Source of the DNA: an uncultured Bartonella sp.
GTDB taxonomy: Bacteria > Pseudomonadota > Alphaproteobacteria > Rhizobiales > Rhizobiaceae
Reading direction: 5' to 3'
Length of the DNA: 64,000 nucleotides
NCBI GenBank assembly: GCA_945285915.1
Contig: CALYQL010000014.1
Span: 1 to 64,000, forward strand
Shown: positions 46,845-56,630 of the stretch, one piece after another
Numbering within the stretch: position 1 is the first letter of the stretch
How the letters are laid out: each line of letters starts with the position of its first letter
Made by a program: the position numbers and the translations under genes
The notes under the pieces: model-generated
The model's database searches: none
What the model was told of the DNA's origin: nothing
Seen by the model: the letters and a program-made list of their open reading frames with translations, nothing else

Positions 46845-46929
46845 GCGGGTGTGGTGGAACTGGTAGACGCGCCAGACTCAAAATCTGGTTCCGAGAGGAG
46901 TGTCGGTTCGAGTCCGACCACCCGCACCA
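46845..46929 (+). tRNA. tRNA-Leu (anticodon CAA)
   Basis: An 85-base class II tRNA. Acceptor GCGGGTG/CACCCGC, anticodon stem CCAGA/TCTGG with anticodon CAA at 46879-46881, a long variable arm, T loop TTCGAGT and encoded CCA. It reads UUG codons. No integrase or attachment repeat flanks it. Confidence 0.96.
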
Positions 46930-46992
46930 AAATCCGGTAATTAGTTTTATTAAATTACTGCAGCTTGCGGTTAGTTCATTATGGGGATTGTT

Positions 46993-47361
46993 ATGTCGGC
47001 TTTGGATATTGTTATTTATCATAATCCCCGTTGTACCACATCTCGCAATGTTGTGGGGTTAGTCCGTGCTATGGGGTATGAACCACACATTATCGAATAT
47101 CTGAAAACCCCACCAACAGCTGAAATGCTTTTATTGCTTGCCAATCGTGCTGGGGTTCCGATTCGGGAGTTTATTCGGACGAAAGAATCAAGTTACGAAT
47201 CAGAAGGCCTCACCGATGAAACATTATCGGACGAAGTAATTGCAAAAAAAATGCATGAGCATCCTGAATTAATTAATCGCCCAATAGTGGTTTGCCCAAA
47301 TGGGGCTGCATTGTGTCGTCCGGCTGAAAAAGTAACAGAATTACTAGTTTTACCCAAATAA
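46993..47361 (+). CDS. arsC: arsenate reductase, ArsC (glutaredoxin-dependent type)
   Basis: A 122-residue thioredoxin-fold reductase of the ArsC/Spx superfamily. The active-site loop is YHNPRCTTSRN (E. coli has CGTSRN), with the catalytic cysteine retained. INRPIVVCPNGAALCRP holds the conserved arginine region. ATG 46993 with GGGG upstream is preferred to ATG 46981. It stands alone without arsR or arsB, so a role in arsenate resistance is plausible but not shown. Confidence 0.87.
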   Translation: MSALDIVIYHNPRCTTSRNVVGLVRAMGYEPHIIEYLKTPPTAEMLLLLANRAGVPIREFIRTKESSYESEGLTDETLSDEVIAKKMHEHPELINRPIVVCPNGAALCRPAEKVTELLVLPK

Positions 47362-47422
47362 CAGAATTTTGAGGCTCTCTTTGCAGTTTTTAGCAGAAAA
47401 GCAAATAGGTAATTGTCGGTAG

Positions 47423-48493
47423 ATGTCGATGTTACGTAAACTTTTCATTGTTTTAAAAGTGAAGTTTTCGAAACCTGTAACTGCTTCAAGTGAAGTGGAT
47501 AGCAAAACCGAATCGGTTATTTTTTTACCTGATATTGCTTATGAAAAGCCTAATGGAACGATTATAGCTGGTATACAGGCTTGGGTATACCAAACTGGAA
47601 AACGGCGTTTTCTGGAACATATTTTAAAGTTTTTTTTGAAAATTGACAAAAAAGCATTAACCGCTTCACAACAAGAACAACTTGACGCACGTATGAGATT
47701 ATTTGGTGTAAACTCAGCAAGCGGAAAAAAACTTATAATTACAAATGATGCCGGTCATGTACTTCAGATGCCGGAAACTGGAAAAAATGGGCGAAGTGAG
47801 ATGCTAGCGCCTATCCATCTTCCAGATAGAGAACATATTTCAAATATTAATTTCCAACTGACTGATGATAATATACGTTGTGACGATGCTAATGTTACGG
47901 CAATCTATGCACCCTCACAAGGTTGGTCCATTATTTCAGATATTGACGATACAATTAAAGTTTCGTCCGTGGGAAATAAGAAAAAACTTCTCATCAATAC
48001 ATTTTTAGAAGATTTTGTTGCGGTTGAAAATATGGCCGCATTTTATTCTCATATGAATCGAGCAGGCGATATCGCATATCACTATGTTTCATCATCTCCC
48101 GTTGAATTATATCCTTTACTGAAAGAGTTCTTAATTTCAACTGGTTATCCGCTTGGCTCAATACATTTGAGAGAGGCAACAAATTGGAAAAACATTATAT
48201 CATTTTCAAAAATATCTAAGAAACATAAATACACGAGCATTAAAAGAATATTGCAAGCCTACCCCAAGAGAAGCTTTTTATTGATCGGCGATTCAAGTGA
48301 AAATGACGCAGAAATCTATGCAGACTTTAAGCAGAATTTTCCGGACCAAGTTGTTGCGATCATTATTCGCAATGTTACACCTGATATTCCAGTCGCGGAA
48401 ATCTGTCGTCCATTTTCCAACTTAGATAAAAGCGATTGGATTGTTACCCATTCCGTTGATGAAATGAAAAAATTTGTTGCTTCTATCAATTAA
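47423..48493 (+). CDS. App1-family phosphatidate phosphatase-like protein (DUF2183)
   Basis: A 356-residue protein. The C-terminal half (about residues 165-340) is the DUF2183/App1 catalytic domain with the HAD-like motif ISDIDDTIKVSSVG, the phosphate loop HYVSSSPVELYP and the acidic LLIGDSSENDAEIY. The yeast relative App1 is a Mg-dependent phosphatidate phosphatase. The N-terminal half is less conserved and may be a beta-rich accessory domain (IIAGIQAWVYQ). No signal peptide. The bacterial substrate is unknown. Confidence 0.82.
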   Translation: MSMLRKLFIVLKVKFSKPVTASSEVDSKTESVIFLPDIAYEKPNGTIIAGIQAWVYQTGKRRFLEHILKFFLKIDKKALTASQQEQLDARMRLFGVNSASGKKLIITNDAGHVLQMPETGKNGRSEMLAPIHLPDREHISNINFQLTDDNIRCDDANVTAIYAPSQGWSIISDIDDTIKVSSVGNKKKLLINTFLEDFVAVENMAAFYSHMNRAGDIAYHYVSSSPVELYPLLKEFLISTGYPLGSIHLREATNWKNIISFSKISKKHKYTSIKRILQAYPKRSFLLIGDSSENDAEIYADFKQNFPDQVVAIIIRNVTPDIPVAEICRPFSNLDKSDWIVTHSVDEMKKFVASIN

Positions 48494-48527
48494 CAATATC
48501 TAGTCACTAGCAATAATTACTGAAAAT

Positions 48528-49241
48528 TTATAGTTCTCCTAGAATCAATTTATCAACCAATTCTGGAACAGTTCTGCTAGCAGGGCCATTAATGGCATGA
48601 TCAAAAATACCTGAGTTAGCAGTATTACAGGTTAGATTAAGTTCAAAACATTTAGCGCCTGCAGCGTGCGCTAGTGAAACAAAACCAGCGGCAGGATATA
48701 CCGTTCCAGAAGTACCAATTGATATAAAAATATCTGCTTTGTGGAGCGCTTGTTCTATTTCATTGATATGGTAGGGCATTTCACCAAACCAAACGATATC
48801 AGGTCGAAGCTGTCCTATCTGACTACAGTTCGGGCATACGCTGCCACTTGTTACATCATCACACCAAAAGCTTATTTCTTGACATGCAAGACAGATAACG
48901 TGATTCAATGTCCCATGCATATGAACCAGTTTCTTTGATCCAGCTCGTTCATGTAAATTATCGACATTCTGTGTTATAAGGAGAAAATCTCCACACCAGT
49001 GTTTTTCTAATTTAGCCAAAGCAATATGTGCTGCATTGGGAACGACTTTAGCAGCATCTTTTCTTCTTTCATTATAAAAAGAATTCACTAAGTCAGGATT
49101 TCTGGCAAAACCTTCTGGCGTTGCTACATCTTCTATCTGGTATTTATTCCAAGTCCCATCACTTCCACGAAATGTTTCAAGTCCTGACTCGGCAGAGATG
49201 CCAGCGCCCGTCAAAATAGCGATATTGTTTAATTTGCTCAT
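48528..49241 (-). CDS. cobB: NAD-dependent protein deacylase (sirtuin, class III-like)
   Basis: A 237-residue sirtuin that removes acyl groups from lysine using NAD. It has ILTGAGISAESGLETFRG, TQNVDNLHERAG, the catalytic histidine in HMHGTL and the zinc cysteines CLAC and CPNC. FYNERR near residue 55 matches the Tyr/Arg pair of SIRT5-type enzymes that prefer succinyl or malonyl groups. It converges with the App1-like gene. Confidence 0.93.
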   Translation of the reverse strand: MSKLNNIAILTGAGISAESGLETFRGSDGTWNKYQIEDVATPEGFARNPDLVNSFYNERRKDAAKVVPNAAHIALAKLEKHWCGDFLLITQNVDNLHERAGSKKLVHMHGTLNHVICLACQEISFWCDDVTSGSVCPNCSQIGQLRPDIVWFGEMPYHINEIEQALHKADIFISIGTSGTVYPAAGFVSLAHAAGAKCFELNLTCNTANSGIFDHAINGPASRTVPELVDKLILGEL

Positions 49242-49329
49242 TTATTACTCACCGCTTATAAGTTAGTTTTTCTTTTGCCAGAAATGTTTATTTTATGCAT
49301 CGTTTATTTTGAAAAAAGGAATAGGTTGC

Positions 49330-51342
49330 TTGTCTCTGGATAGTGAAAGCAAAAAATCGCTTCGGCAGAAGGTCGAAGATGCGGACTTGGCATTGGCACT
49401 AAAGAAACGTGCTGATAACGATACGACATGGGCAGATGCCCAAATAGAATTGTCTGATGCACTGTTGGAATTGGCAGATGCTGAAGATAGTGATGAAAAT
49501 GCCCTTGGATATTACAAGCAAGCAGCAGACGGTTTTAAAGAGGCATTGGAAGTTTATACATGTAAAACGGATTTAGCACGTTGGGGTGGGATAACCGTTT
49601 CATGTGTACGTTGCTTGCGCAACTTGTCTATTCGTGAAAATACGGCAATATCTGTTTTAAGGCTTAAACATTGTCTGACAATGTTAGATGATGTGTATCA
49701 GGCATTACCTGATAACAATAGTGCTGTTGATCGTGCGCTGGTATTAACTGAGAAAGGACATGTTCACCGTGCTCTAGCTGACATAGATTTAATAAGAGAA
49801 CGGCATAAAAACCTAGAATGTGCATTAAATGCATTTGACAGTTCAGCCAGTATTTTGCGTCAAAAAGAAAACTTTCATTTTTGGTCGCTTGCTATTTCTG
49901 CCTCTGCATTTGTGTCAAGTGAACTTGCCCGTATGGAAACGGCAGATAAACTACAAGATGGTCTTAAACGTACGATTGAGCGGTTTGAGACTGCGCTGGC
50001 TTATTTTCAAGATAATGAGCAACCGCAAGATCTTTCTTATCTTTATTTTGAATTGGGAAGAGTTTTAACGCAACTCGCTACAATTGCCGACAAGGATGAG
50101 CAAAGACCGCTTTTGGAAAAAGCAATTGATGCTTTTGGAAAAGCTGGTTCGACGTTGAATGACGACATGAATGATAATGTATTTGTTCGACTACAAAATG
50201 AAACGGCTATGGCTCTTTCGCTTCTTGCGCAACAAAAAACAGATGCTGAAGCAATCGCACTATTGGAGAAGTCTGTCGCACTCTACAGGAATAATATCGA
50301 ACGTATAGGTGAAGATGGAGATCCCGTTATTAAAGCGGTTCTTTATGGAAATCTGGGTAAAGATCTGACACAGATCGCAAATCTCATATCCGTACCGTCC
50401 CTGAGTTTAGAAAAAAGATATCAAGCAATTAACGCTTTGCGACACGCTATAGGTCGAGAGATAAAAAATGTTCGTATGCTCGATTGGCTTTCTTATTTTG
50501 TAGAGTTGGGTGCAGCTCTTCAAGCTGCTGGTAATTTAGAAGCAGGTGAGAAGCGTAATGATCTTTTTAGAGAAGCGATAAAATTATATACTGAAGCACT
50601 ACAAGAAATTCCACAACCGCATAAAGGTGAACTTGTTATAAAGCTCTTACAATGGCGCGCGCTAGCGCGCGCTAATCTTGGGGAAAAGAACCATACCCAA
50701 GACGGTATGATACTTTTAAAACAAGCTGAACTTGATTTTCGTATGGCATTAGCGAAGCTTGACCAGAATGAAAATAAGCCTGACCTTTTTAGGTTGTATG
50801 TCAATCTTGCGCATTTACTTTACACAATGGCACGCCGTACAGATTCAGAAAAACCAGAGGTTTTATTGCAATCAGCTAACGATGCCGTTCTTGCTGCGCT
50901 TTCTATAAATGGCGACGATTTTGACCAAACGGATGATGAACATCTTGCAGCAATTAGTCATCGTGCTCTAATTTTGTGGCGATTAGGAAATATAAGTGGA
51001 GATGAGACACACTTTCTCATTGCGCAAAATATTTACGAAGAACTTATGAAAGCTCAGCTGTTACATCACAATCCAGAAAATTTGATGCGTGTCAAAAATA
51101 ACTATGCTCATTTTCTCATGGATTGGTCGGATAAATTGTCTACAGCAGGAGCCGAACTATGTTTAGAAAAAACAACGAAACTGCTAGATGAGCTTCAAAA
51201 ATTTGCGCAGGTTGAACAGGATGAGCAAGCACTTTGCGAATATAATGATATGCTTTTACAGGTCAAAGATAAGCAAAGTCATTTAACACGTAAATGGTGG
51301 CATAAGTTATGGCCGTTTAATAAGTGTAGAAAGGCTGCATAG
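49330..51342 (+). CDS. TPR-like helical repeat protein, unrecognised
   Basis: About 670 residues, almost wholly alpha-helical, with repeated modules resembling TPRs, such as NALGYYKQAADGFKEALEVY, RPLLEKAIDAFGKAG, AIALLEKSVALYRNNIERIG and RNDLFREAIKLYTEALQEI. There is no signal peptide, membrane span or catalytic motif, and a short basic Trp-rich tail (TRKWWHKLWPFNK) ends it. AAAGGA at 49315-49320 supports TTG 49330; TTG 49309 is in frame but has no ribosome site. Flanked by a divergent sirtuin and a convergent L,D-transpeptidase. Probably a scaffold; function unknown. Confidence 0.7.
   Translation: MSLDSESKKSLRQKVEDADLALALKKRADNDTTWADAQIELSDALLELADAEDSDENALGYYKQAADGFKEALEVYTCKTDLARWGGITVSCVRCLRNLSIRENTAISVLRLKHCLTMLDDVYQALPDNNSAVDRALVLTEKGHVHRALADIDLIRERHKNLECALNAFDSSASILRQKENFHFWSLAISASAFVSSELARMETADKLQDGLKRTIERFETALAYFQDNEQPQDLSYLYFELGRVLTQLATIADKDEQRPLLEKAIDAFGKAGSTLNDDMNDNVFVRLQNETAMALSLLAQQKTDAEAIALLEKSVALYRNNIERIGEDGDPVIKAVLYGNLGKDLTQIANLISVPSLSLEKRYQAINALRHAIGREIKNVRMLDWLSYFVELGAALQAAGNLEAGEKRNDLFREAIKLYTEALQEIPQPHKGELVIKLLQWRALARANLGEKNHTQDGMILLKQAELDFRMALAKLDQNENKPDLFRLYVNLAHLLYTMARRTDSEKPEVLLQSANDAVLAALSINGDDFDQTDDEHLAAISHRALILWRLGNISGDETHFLIAQNIYEELMKAQLLHHNPENLMRVKNNYAHFLMDWSDKLSTAGAELCLEKTTKLLDELQKFAQVEQDEQALCEYNDMLLQVKDKQSHLTRKWWHKLWPFNKCRKAA
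50655..50672. repeat. 18-base perfect GC palindrome inside the TPR-like gene
   Basis: GCGCGCGCTAGCGCGCGC, encoding part of WRALARA. Striking against AT-rich surroundings. Confidence 0.7.
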
Positions 51343-51354
51343 ATGTGCAGCCTT
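51330..51354. terminator. stem-loop between convergent genes
   Basis: AAGGCTGCA / TGCAGCCTT perfect 9-pair stem; the stop codon of the TPR-like gene lies in its loop. T runs are weak on both strands, so termination strength is uncertain. Confidence 0.5.
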
Positions 51355-51376
51355 TAAAAAGTTACTTATAATTGTT

Positions 51377-52618
51377 CTAATCGGTGAATTGTACAACAAC
51401 ACCTGGTTTAACAATTTTAGCTAATTCTTGTGCATCCCAATTTGTTAACCGAATACAACCGTGACTTGATGTTTTCCCGATCCGCGAAGGATCAGGTGTG
51501 CCGTGAATTCCATAAGTCGGTTTTGATAATGCTATCCATACAGTTCCAACCGGACCATTAGGGCCAGGTGGAATTGTCAAGATTTGGTCATTGCTACCCT
51601 GTTTGAAATTGATCTTCGGATTGTAGGTATAATTTGGATTTAATGCTATGCGTTCCACCTGTACTGTGCCCGATGGAGAAGGATTATCGGTTGATCCTAT
51701 TGTCGCTGGATAGGCAACAATCAACCGGCCTTCAGCATTATAGCCACGTACCTGTTTGCGCGCTTTATCTGCTATTACTCGAGCAACATTACCTCGTTTG
51801 GGAAGTTTCAAATTTGGAACTTTGATTGTTTCTCCAGCATGGGAAAAGCGAGCTCCTGGATTTAGTTGCTGTAGAAATGCTTCATCAATGTGAAATCTTT
51901 CTGCCAACATTTCTCGCACAGAGGTATAGGCCATAGCAGGCATTTGCGCTTTTTGAGCATAATCCGAAGGAATTGATGGAGCATAATATTGGTTGATATC
52001 ATTTTCTGTAATTGTGTATTGCGTAAAAGCCGGTCCACCAGTTGCTTCAAGTGCTGAATCGAGCCGTGCCTTGTCATTAGGATCAATGAAGCGTCCACTA
52101 ATTTCGCTTGCAGCTGCAGATGCTTTGTCGAAATTGCTTCCAACTAATCCATCGATTGCTCCTGGAGAAGATCCAATGCGATCCATCAGAATCTGAACTG
52201 CGGCAACAGTCTCTTTAGCCTGAGGAAGGCGAATAGCTGGTGCATTATCATTAGGGGTTCCATTTGATTGGTAAGCAGGTGCATTAGGCGCCTCTGGGAC
52301 GTCACGATCATAGGGAGAACCGCTATCCATGGGGCCTTGATTCATAGTTCCTAATGGCGGTGGAGTTTCACCTTGTGGATAACTTGTCGGTTCTTCGACG
52401 CGAACAATATTTCCTCTCTCATCAACAAAAATGTGGCGTCCATATTGATCTTGATAAATATGTACTTGGTTATGGTTTCGCGGCATTTCACTCGGGTCAT
52501 AAAGTTGTGCCAATTCAATAGCTTCATGCCCGTCTTTGCTTTCGTGTGCCCGAACGAAATCCATAGGGGCTGTTATGAGTGTTATTGTTACCGTGGAACA
52601 AAGAATGAGACGTGACAT
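51377..52618 (-). CDS. L,D-transpeptidase (YkuD domain), exported
   Basis: A 413-residue wall enzyme. A signal peptide (about 1-24) is followed by a Pro-rich linker, a peptidoglycan-binding-like region (about 125-165, GAIDGLVGSNFDKA), a LysM-like segment (about 215-275, ending FSHAGETIKVPNL) and the YkuD catalytic domain (about 285-412). The active-site motif is SSHGCIRLTN with the nucleophilic cysteine. It forms 3-3 peptidoglycan crosslinks or attaches proteins; rhizobia rely heavily on such enzymes. Monocistronic, convergent with the repeat protein. Confidence 0.92.
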   Translation of the reverse strand: MSRLILCSTVTITLITAPMDFVRAHESKDGHEAIELAQLYDPSEMPRNHNQVHIYQDQYGRHIFVDERGNIVRVEEPTSYPQGETPPPLGTMNQGPMDSGSPYDRDVPEAPNAPAYQSNGTPNDNAPAIRLPQAKETVAAVQILMDRIGSSPGAIDGLVGSNFDKASAAASEISGRFIDPNDKARLDSALEATGGPAFTQYTITENDINQYYAPSIPSDYAQKAQMPAMAYTSVREMLAERFHIDEAFLQQLNPGARFSHAGETIKVPNLKLPKRGNVARVIADKARKQVRGYNAEGRLIVAYPATIGSTDNPSPSGTVQVERIALNPNYTYNPKINFKQGSNDQILTIPPGPNGPVGTVWIALSKPTYGIHGTPDPSRIGKTSSHGCIRLTNWDAQELAKIVKPGVVVQFTD

Positions 52619-52970
52619 AGATGACCGTTATAAAACTGTTTTGAATAAAGGATGCTTAATACAATGGTAAGAACCATTATAGCAGCTAAAAGGCAGAAAA
52701 ATGGTATATAAGGACTATCTTTTTATTATTATGAATTGACTACTTGTTTCTTAAAAAAATCATAAAACTATACGTGTCAAAATTTTGAAAATTCAAGATA
52801 CCCTTAATAACAATGGGATAACTCAATTTTATAAATAAATTGAATAGAAACCTCTATCGGTGATTCTTTTCCCTATGGTGGCTCAGTGCAAAATAACTTA
52901 AAAAAGCATTTTAACACGGCTGTTTTGATAAAAGCAGTTTTTGTAAATTAATCAGGGATTGCAATATCTA
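52619..52970. other. gene-free stretch upstream of the L,D-transpeptidase
   Basis: Holds the upstream region of the transpeptidase gene and the downstream flank of tRNA-Thr. No coding frame or RNA that I can support. Confidence 0.4.
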
Positions 52971-53045
<75 letters not shown>

Positions 53046-53208
53046 GAGAAAATCATTTTCGGGCGGGTTTTGCCACATTGTTTAAAAATTGGCAAGAAGG
53101 CAATTGTATTTACATGAAGAAAAATAGCATAGTTTTCATATGTCTGGAATTTTTTCCATGTTAGTGGTAAGCAAAAACTTCATCTTTAGTAATTTATAGG
53201 TTTGTGTC

Positions 53209-53373
53209 ATGTCAGATACGACAGCTCAACAGCGCCGCAAGGAACGGCTTGCCAAACAATTGCGCGCTAATCTTGTGCGCCGCAAACAACAGGCGCGCGA
53301 GAGAGAAGAAGGCGGTTTTTTAAACGAACAACAGCAGAATACTGAAGAACACCCAGAGAAAACGTCAACATAA
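53209..53373 (+). CDS. small basic protein upstream of murA
   Basis: A 54-residue frame starting ATG 53209. The first two thirds are strongly basic and helical (RRKERLAKQLRANLVRRKQQ); the tail is acidic and Gln-rich. Small Arg/Lys-rich proteins of this kind precede murA in other rhizobia, as I recall. The codon use matches its neighbours. There is no clear Shine-Dalgarno, only TAGGTTTGTGTC upstream. Function is unknown; nucleic-acid or membrane binding is possible from charge. Confidence 0.68.
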   Translation: MSDTTAQQRRKERLAKQLRANLVRRKQQAREREEGGFLNEQQQNTEEHPEKTST

Positions 53374-53487
53374 GTTCAATTGTGGTTTGATAACGTATTC
53401 CTATTTATAATTTTGAGAACGACTATCAAACTAAATAAACGCGGACTATTGTTGTCGATAATGAAAATGACAGAAAGGCTTTAAGAG

Positions 53488-54777
53488 ATGGATCGTATCA
53501 AGATAGTTGGAGGGAACAGGTTAAATGGCATCATCCCTATTTCGGGTGCCAAGAATGCTGCCTTGCCACTTATGATAGCCTCTCTATTAACAGACGATAC
53601 GCTAACTCTAGATAATGTGCCCCATCTTGCTGATGTTGAACAACTTATCAGAATATTAAGCAATCATGGTGTTGATTATTCTGTAAACGGCCGCCGTCAA
53701 CATCAGGATGGGGCTTATTCCCGTACGGTGCATTTTACAGCTCGTAATATTGTAACAACACGTGCGCCGTATGAACTTGTATCAAAAATGCGGGCAAGCT
53801 TTTGGGTTATTGGTCCACTTATTGCGCGTATGGGGCAGGCCTGTGTTTCACTTCCGGGCGGTTGTGCAATTGGTACACGACCAGTTGATTTTATTTTACA
53901 AGGCTTAGAAGCTCTTGGTACGGAACTAAATATAGAAAACGGTTATGTTCATGCGCGCGCACCAAAAGGTTTGCAAGGGGCTGAGTACACTTTTCCAAAA
54001 GTAACGGTTGGTGGTACCCATGTTATGTTAATGGCAGCAAGTTTAGCCAAAGGACAAACAATATTGCATAACTCTGCATGTGAGCCTGAGGTTGTGAATC
54101 TCGCTGAATGCCTCAATGAAATGGGAGCAAAAATCAAAGGCGCTGGTACGCCAACAATTTCTATCGAAGGTGTCGATAGTTTGTCTGGGGCGCGTGTCAA
54201 AGTTATTTCTGACAGAATAGAAACTGGAACGTATGCCATGGCTGTTGCAATGACGGGTGGCGATGTGTTGTTGAAAGATGCACGTCCTGATTATTTACGT
54301 TCTGTGTTGGATACTTTGTCCAAAACAGGTCTTGAGATAAAAGAAAATGAAGAGGGAATTCGTGTTTCAAGAGATGGTCTGGATATTGTGCCAGTTGATA
54401 TTGAAACACAACCATTCCCGGGATTTCCGACAGATTTGCAAGCCCAATTTATGGGGTTAATGACTCGTGCAAAGGGCATTTCTCATATCACGGAAACAAT
54501 TTTTGAAAATCGTTTTATGCATGTGCAGGAACTTGCACGATTGGGAGCGCATATCTCATTGTCTGGTCAGACAGCAACAATTGAGGGTGTTGATGAATTA
54601 CAGGGTGCGCAAGTTATGGCGACAGACCTGCGAGCTTCCGTGTCGTTGGTAATAGCGGCTCTGGCTGCTCGGGGAGAAACGACAGTCAATCGCGTATATC
54701 ATCTTGATCGTGGATTTGAACGACTGGAAGAAAAGCTTTCAAATTGTGGTGCACAGATTGAACGTATTAGTGGTTAA
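53488..54777 (+). CDS. murA: UDP-N-acetylglucosamine 1-carboxyvinyltransferase
   Basis: A 429-residue enzyme for the first committed step of peptidoglycan synthesis, adding enolpyruvate from PEP to UDP-GlcNAc. ISGAKNAALPLMI lies near residue 18; the catalytic cysteine loop GGCAIGTRPVDFIL is intact (the fosfomycin target Cys). DLRASVSLVIAALAARG closes the second domain. It leads a run of same-strand genes to 59567. Confidence 0.97.
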   Translation: MDRIKIVGGNRLNGIIPISGAKNAALPLMIASLLTDDTLTLDNVPHLADVEQLIRILSNHGVDYSVNGRRQHQDGAYSRTVHFTARNIVTTRAPYELVSKMRASFWVIGPLIARMGQACVSLPGGCAIGTRPVDFILQGLEALGTELNIENGYVHARAPKGLQGAEYTFPKVTVGGTHVMLMAASLAKGQTILHNSACEPEVVNLAECLNEMGAKIKGAGTPTISIEGVDSLSGARVKVISDRIETGTYAMAVAMTGGDVLLKDARPDYLRSVLDTLSKTGLEIKENEEGIRVSRDGLDIVPVDIETQPFPGFPTDLQAQFMGLMTRAKGISHITETIFENRFMHVQELARLGAHISLSGQTATIEGVDELQGAQVMATDLRASVSLVIAALAARGETTVNRVYHLDRGFERLEEKLSNCGAQIERISG

Positions 54778-54858
54778 TGGCACTATAGGCGAATACCACT
54801 ATAATATATAATGGTTGTTGCATGTAATTTGTTTACAACATCAGAATGGGGTGGGGCG

Positions 54859-55302
54859 ATGCCGCTTTTAAAACTAATTGCTATGGATGACGAAGATCTT
54901 GAGATTTTTTCTGAGCATCTACAAGATTCAGTCATAAAAGTTAGTGATTTCGATTGGCGGTGTCGGGAAAATCGTTTTATCGCTCTGATGAATCGTTTTG
55001 CATGGGAAGAACAATTAAGTGGCGGTCTGGTTTCAAGACAAAAAGCTGGAGAACGTCGTCGATCGGCATTACGGTTTGATCGTGTTTTATCGGTAAAAAC
55101 CCGTGGTTTTGACTTAAAAAAGAAAGATGATGTTTTATCACTGTTAACGATTCAATTTTTGCCAACAACGACTCCCGCTGGGATTGTAACACTTATTTTT
55201 TCAGGGGAAGCTGCAATTCGTCTGGAAGTTGAATGTATTGAAGCGCAATTGACTGATCTTGGTCCTGTTTGGCAGGCTAAGGCCAATCCAAAACACAAAT
55301 AG
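54859..55302 (+). CDS. DUF2948 family protein
   Basis: A 147-residue conserved alphaproteobacterial protein of unknown function. It opens MPLLKLIAMDDEDLEI and contains SEHLQDSVIKVSDFDW, RRSALRFDRV and IRLEVECIEAQLTDLG. GGGGTGGGG lies just before ATG 54859, making it a better start than ATG 54811. It sits between murA and hisD, a fixed order in rhizobia. Confidence 0.86.
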   Translation: MPLLKLIAMDDEDLEIFSEHLQDSVIKVSDFDWRCRENRFIALMNRFAWEEQLSGGLVSRQKAGERRRSALRFDRVLSVKTRGFDLKKKDDVLSLLTIQFLPTTTPAGIVTLIFSGEAAIRLEVECIEAQLTDLGPVWQAKANPKHK

Positions 55303-55327
55303 ATATTTATTGGGTGAGAAAATAATT

Positions 55328-56620
55328 ATGGTTCAAGTTCTTCGTCAATCTGCAGATAATTTTGAAACAGAATTTAAAGCTTTTCTGGGATCAAAACGAG
55401 AAGTTTCGCAAAGTGTGGATGATACTGTACGGGCTATAATTCATAAAGTGCGAGAAGATGGCGATAAAGCACTTATCGATTATTCTATGAAATTTGATAG
55501 GGTTGATCTTTCTTCTATAGGCATTCAAGTCACAGAACAGGAAATTGACGAAGCTATAAGCAAAGTTGAATTGAAAACGTTGGAAGCTTTACAATTAGCT
55601 CATGATCGGATCTCTCTATATCATAAGAAACAATTGCCTCAAAATGAGAGTTTTACTGATCCTCTTGGTGTGGAACTGGGTTGGCGTTGGACGGCGGTCC
55701 AATCGGTTGGACTTTATGTTCCAGGAGGAACAGCAAGTTATCCTAGCTCAGTATTAATGAATGCAGTGCCAGCAAAGGTGGCAGGTGTAGAACGCATTGT
55801 AATGGTTGTTCCTGCTCCAGATGGAAAAATAAATCCTCTTGTGCTGGCTGCCGCAAAATTAGGTGGTGTTAACGAAATATACCGAGTAGGGGGAGCGCAA
55901 GCAATCGCTGCACTTGCTTATGGAACAGAGACAATTGATCCTGTTGTTAAAATCGTCGGTCCTGGAAATGCTTATGTGGCTGCTGCCAAAAGACAAGTTT
56001 TTGGTAAAGTCGGTATCGACATGATAGCGGGCCCATCAGAAGTTTTAGTGTTAGCAGATAAATACAATGACGCGGATTGGATAGCTGCTGATTTGCTAGC
56101 TCAAGCAGAACATGACACTGCAGCCCAATCGATCTTGATGACAGATGATGAGACCTTTGCTAATGCTGTTATGAATGCGGTCGATACGCAATTAAAAACT
56201 TTGTTACGAGGGCAAACGGCAGCCGCGAGTTGGCGCGATTTTGGGGCAGTTATTCTCGTTGATGATTTCCAGTCCGCTTTGCCTTTGGCCAATCGAATAG
56301 CTCCAGAACATATGGAACTGGCCGTTGAAAATCCTGATATATTGCTACCGGATATTAAAAATGCTGGTGCTATTTTTATAGGTCGTTATACGCCAGAAGT
56401 CATTGGTGATTATGTTGGTGGATCAAATCATGTATTGCCAACAGCTCGTTCTGCCCGTTTTTCATCTGGTTTATCAGTATTGGATTATATGAAGCGCAGC
56501 TCCATCTTAAAACTTGGGGCTGAACAATTGCGTGTCCTTGGTCCTGCAGCAATAGAACTTGCAAATGCTGAAGGCCTGCAAGCACATGGTCGATCCGTTG
56601 CTGTTCGGTTAAACCTTTAG
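55328..56620 (+). CDS. hisD: histidinol dehydrogenase
   Basis: A 430-residue zinc enzyme that oxidises L-histidinol to histidine in two NAD-dependent steps. Motifs: [19 protein letters not shown] (about residue 118), [14 protein letters not shown], the signature [14 protein letters not shown] (about 230) and LLAQAEHD. The catalytic APEHMEL follows near residue 325. ATG 55328 fits the family; the frame open from 55259 would overlap DUF2948. Other his genes are elsewhere. Confidence 0.96.
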   Translation: MVQVLRQSADNFETEFKAFLGSKREVSQSVDDTVRAIIHKVREDGDKALIDYSMKFDRVDLSSIGIQVTEQEIDEAISKVELKTLEALQLAHDRISLYHKKQLPQNESFTDPLGVELGWRWTAVQSVGLYVPGGTASYPSSVLMNAVPAKVAGVERIVMVVPAPDGKINPLVLAAAKLGGVNEIYRVGGAQAIAALAYGTETIDPVVKIVGPGNAYVAAAKRQVFGKVGIDMIAGPSEVLVLADKYNDADWIAADLLAQAEHDTAAQSILMTDDETFANAVMNAVDTQLKTLLRGQTAAASWRDFGAVILVDDFQSALPLANRIAPEHMELAVENPDILLPDIKNAGAIFIGRYTPEVIGDYVGGSNHVLPTARSARFSSGLSVLDYMKRSSILKLGAEQLRVLGPAAIELANAEGLQAHGRSVAVRLNL

Positions 56621-56630
56621 GGGTAAAAAT

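Noticed and set aside
46845-46929. tRNA-Leu as an integration site
   Set aside because: No integrase, direct repeat of the 3' end or foreign-looking block lies beside it.
46826-47062. Protein-like frame over tRNA-Leu
   Set aside because: It translates through the tRNA, and its rest lies out of frame with arsC.
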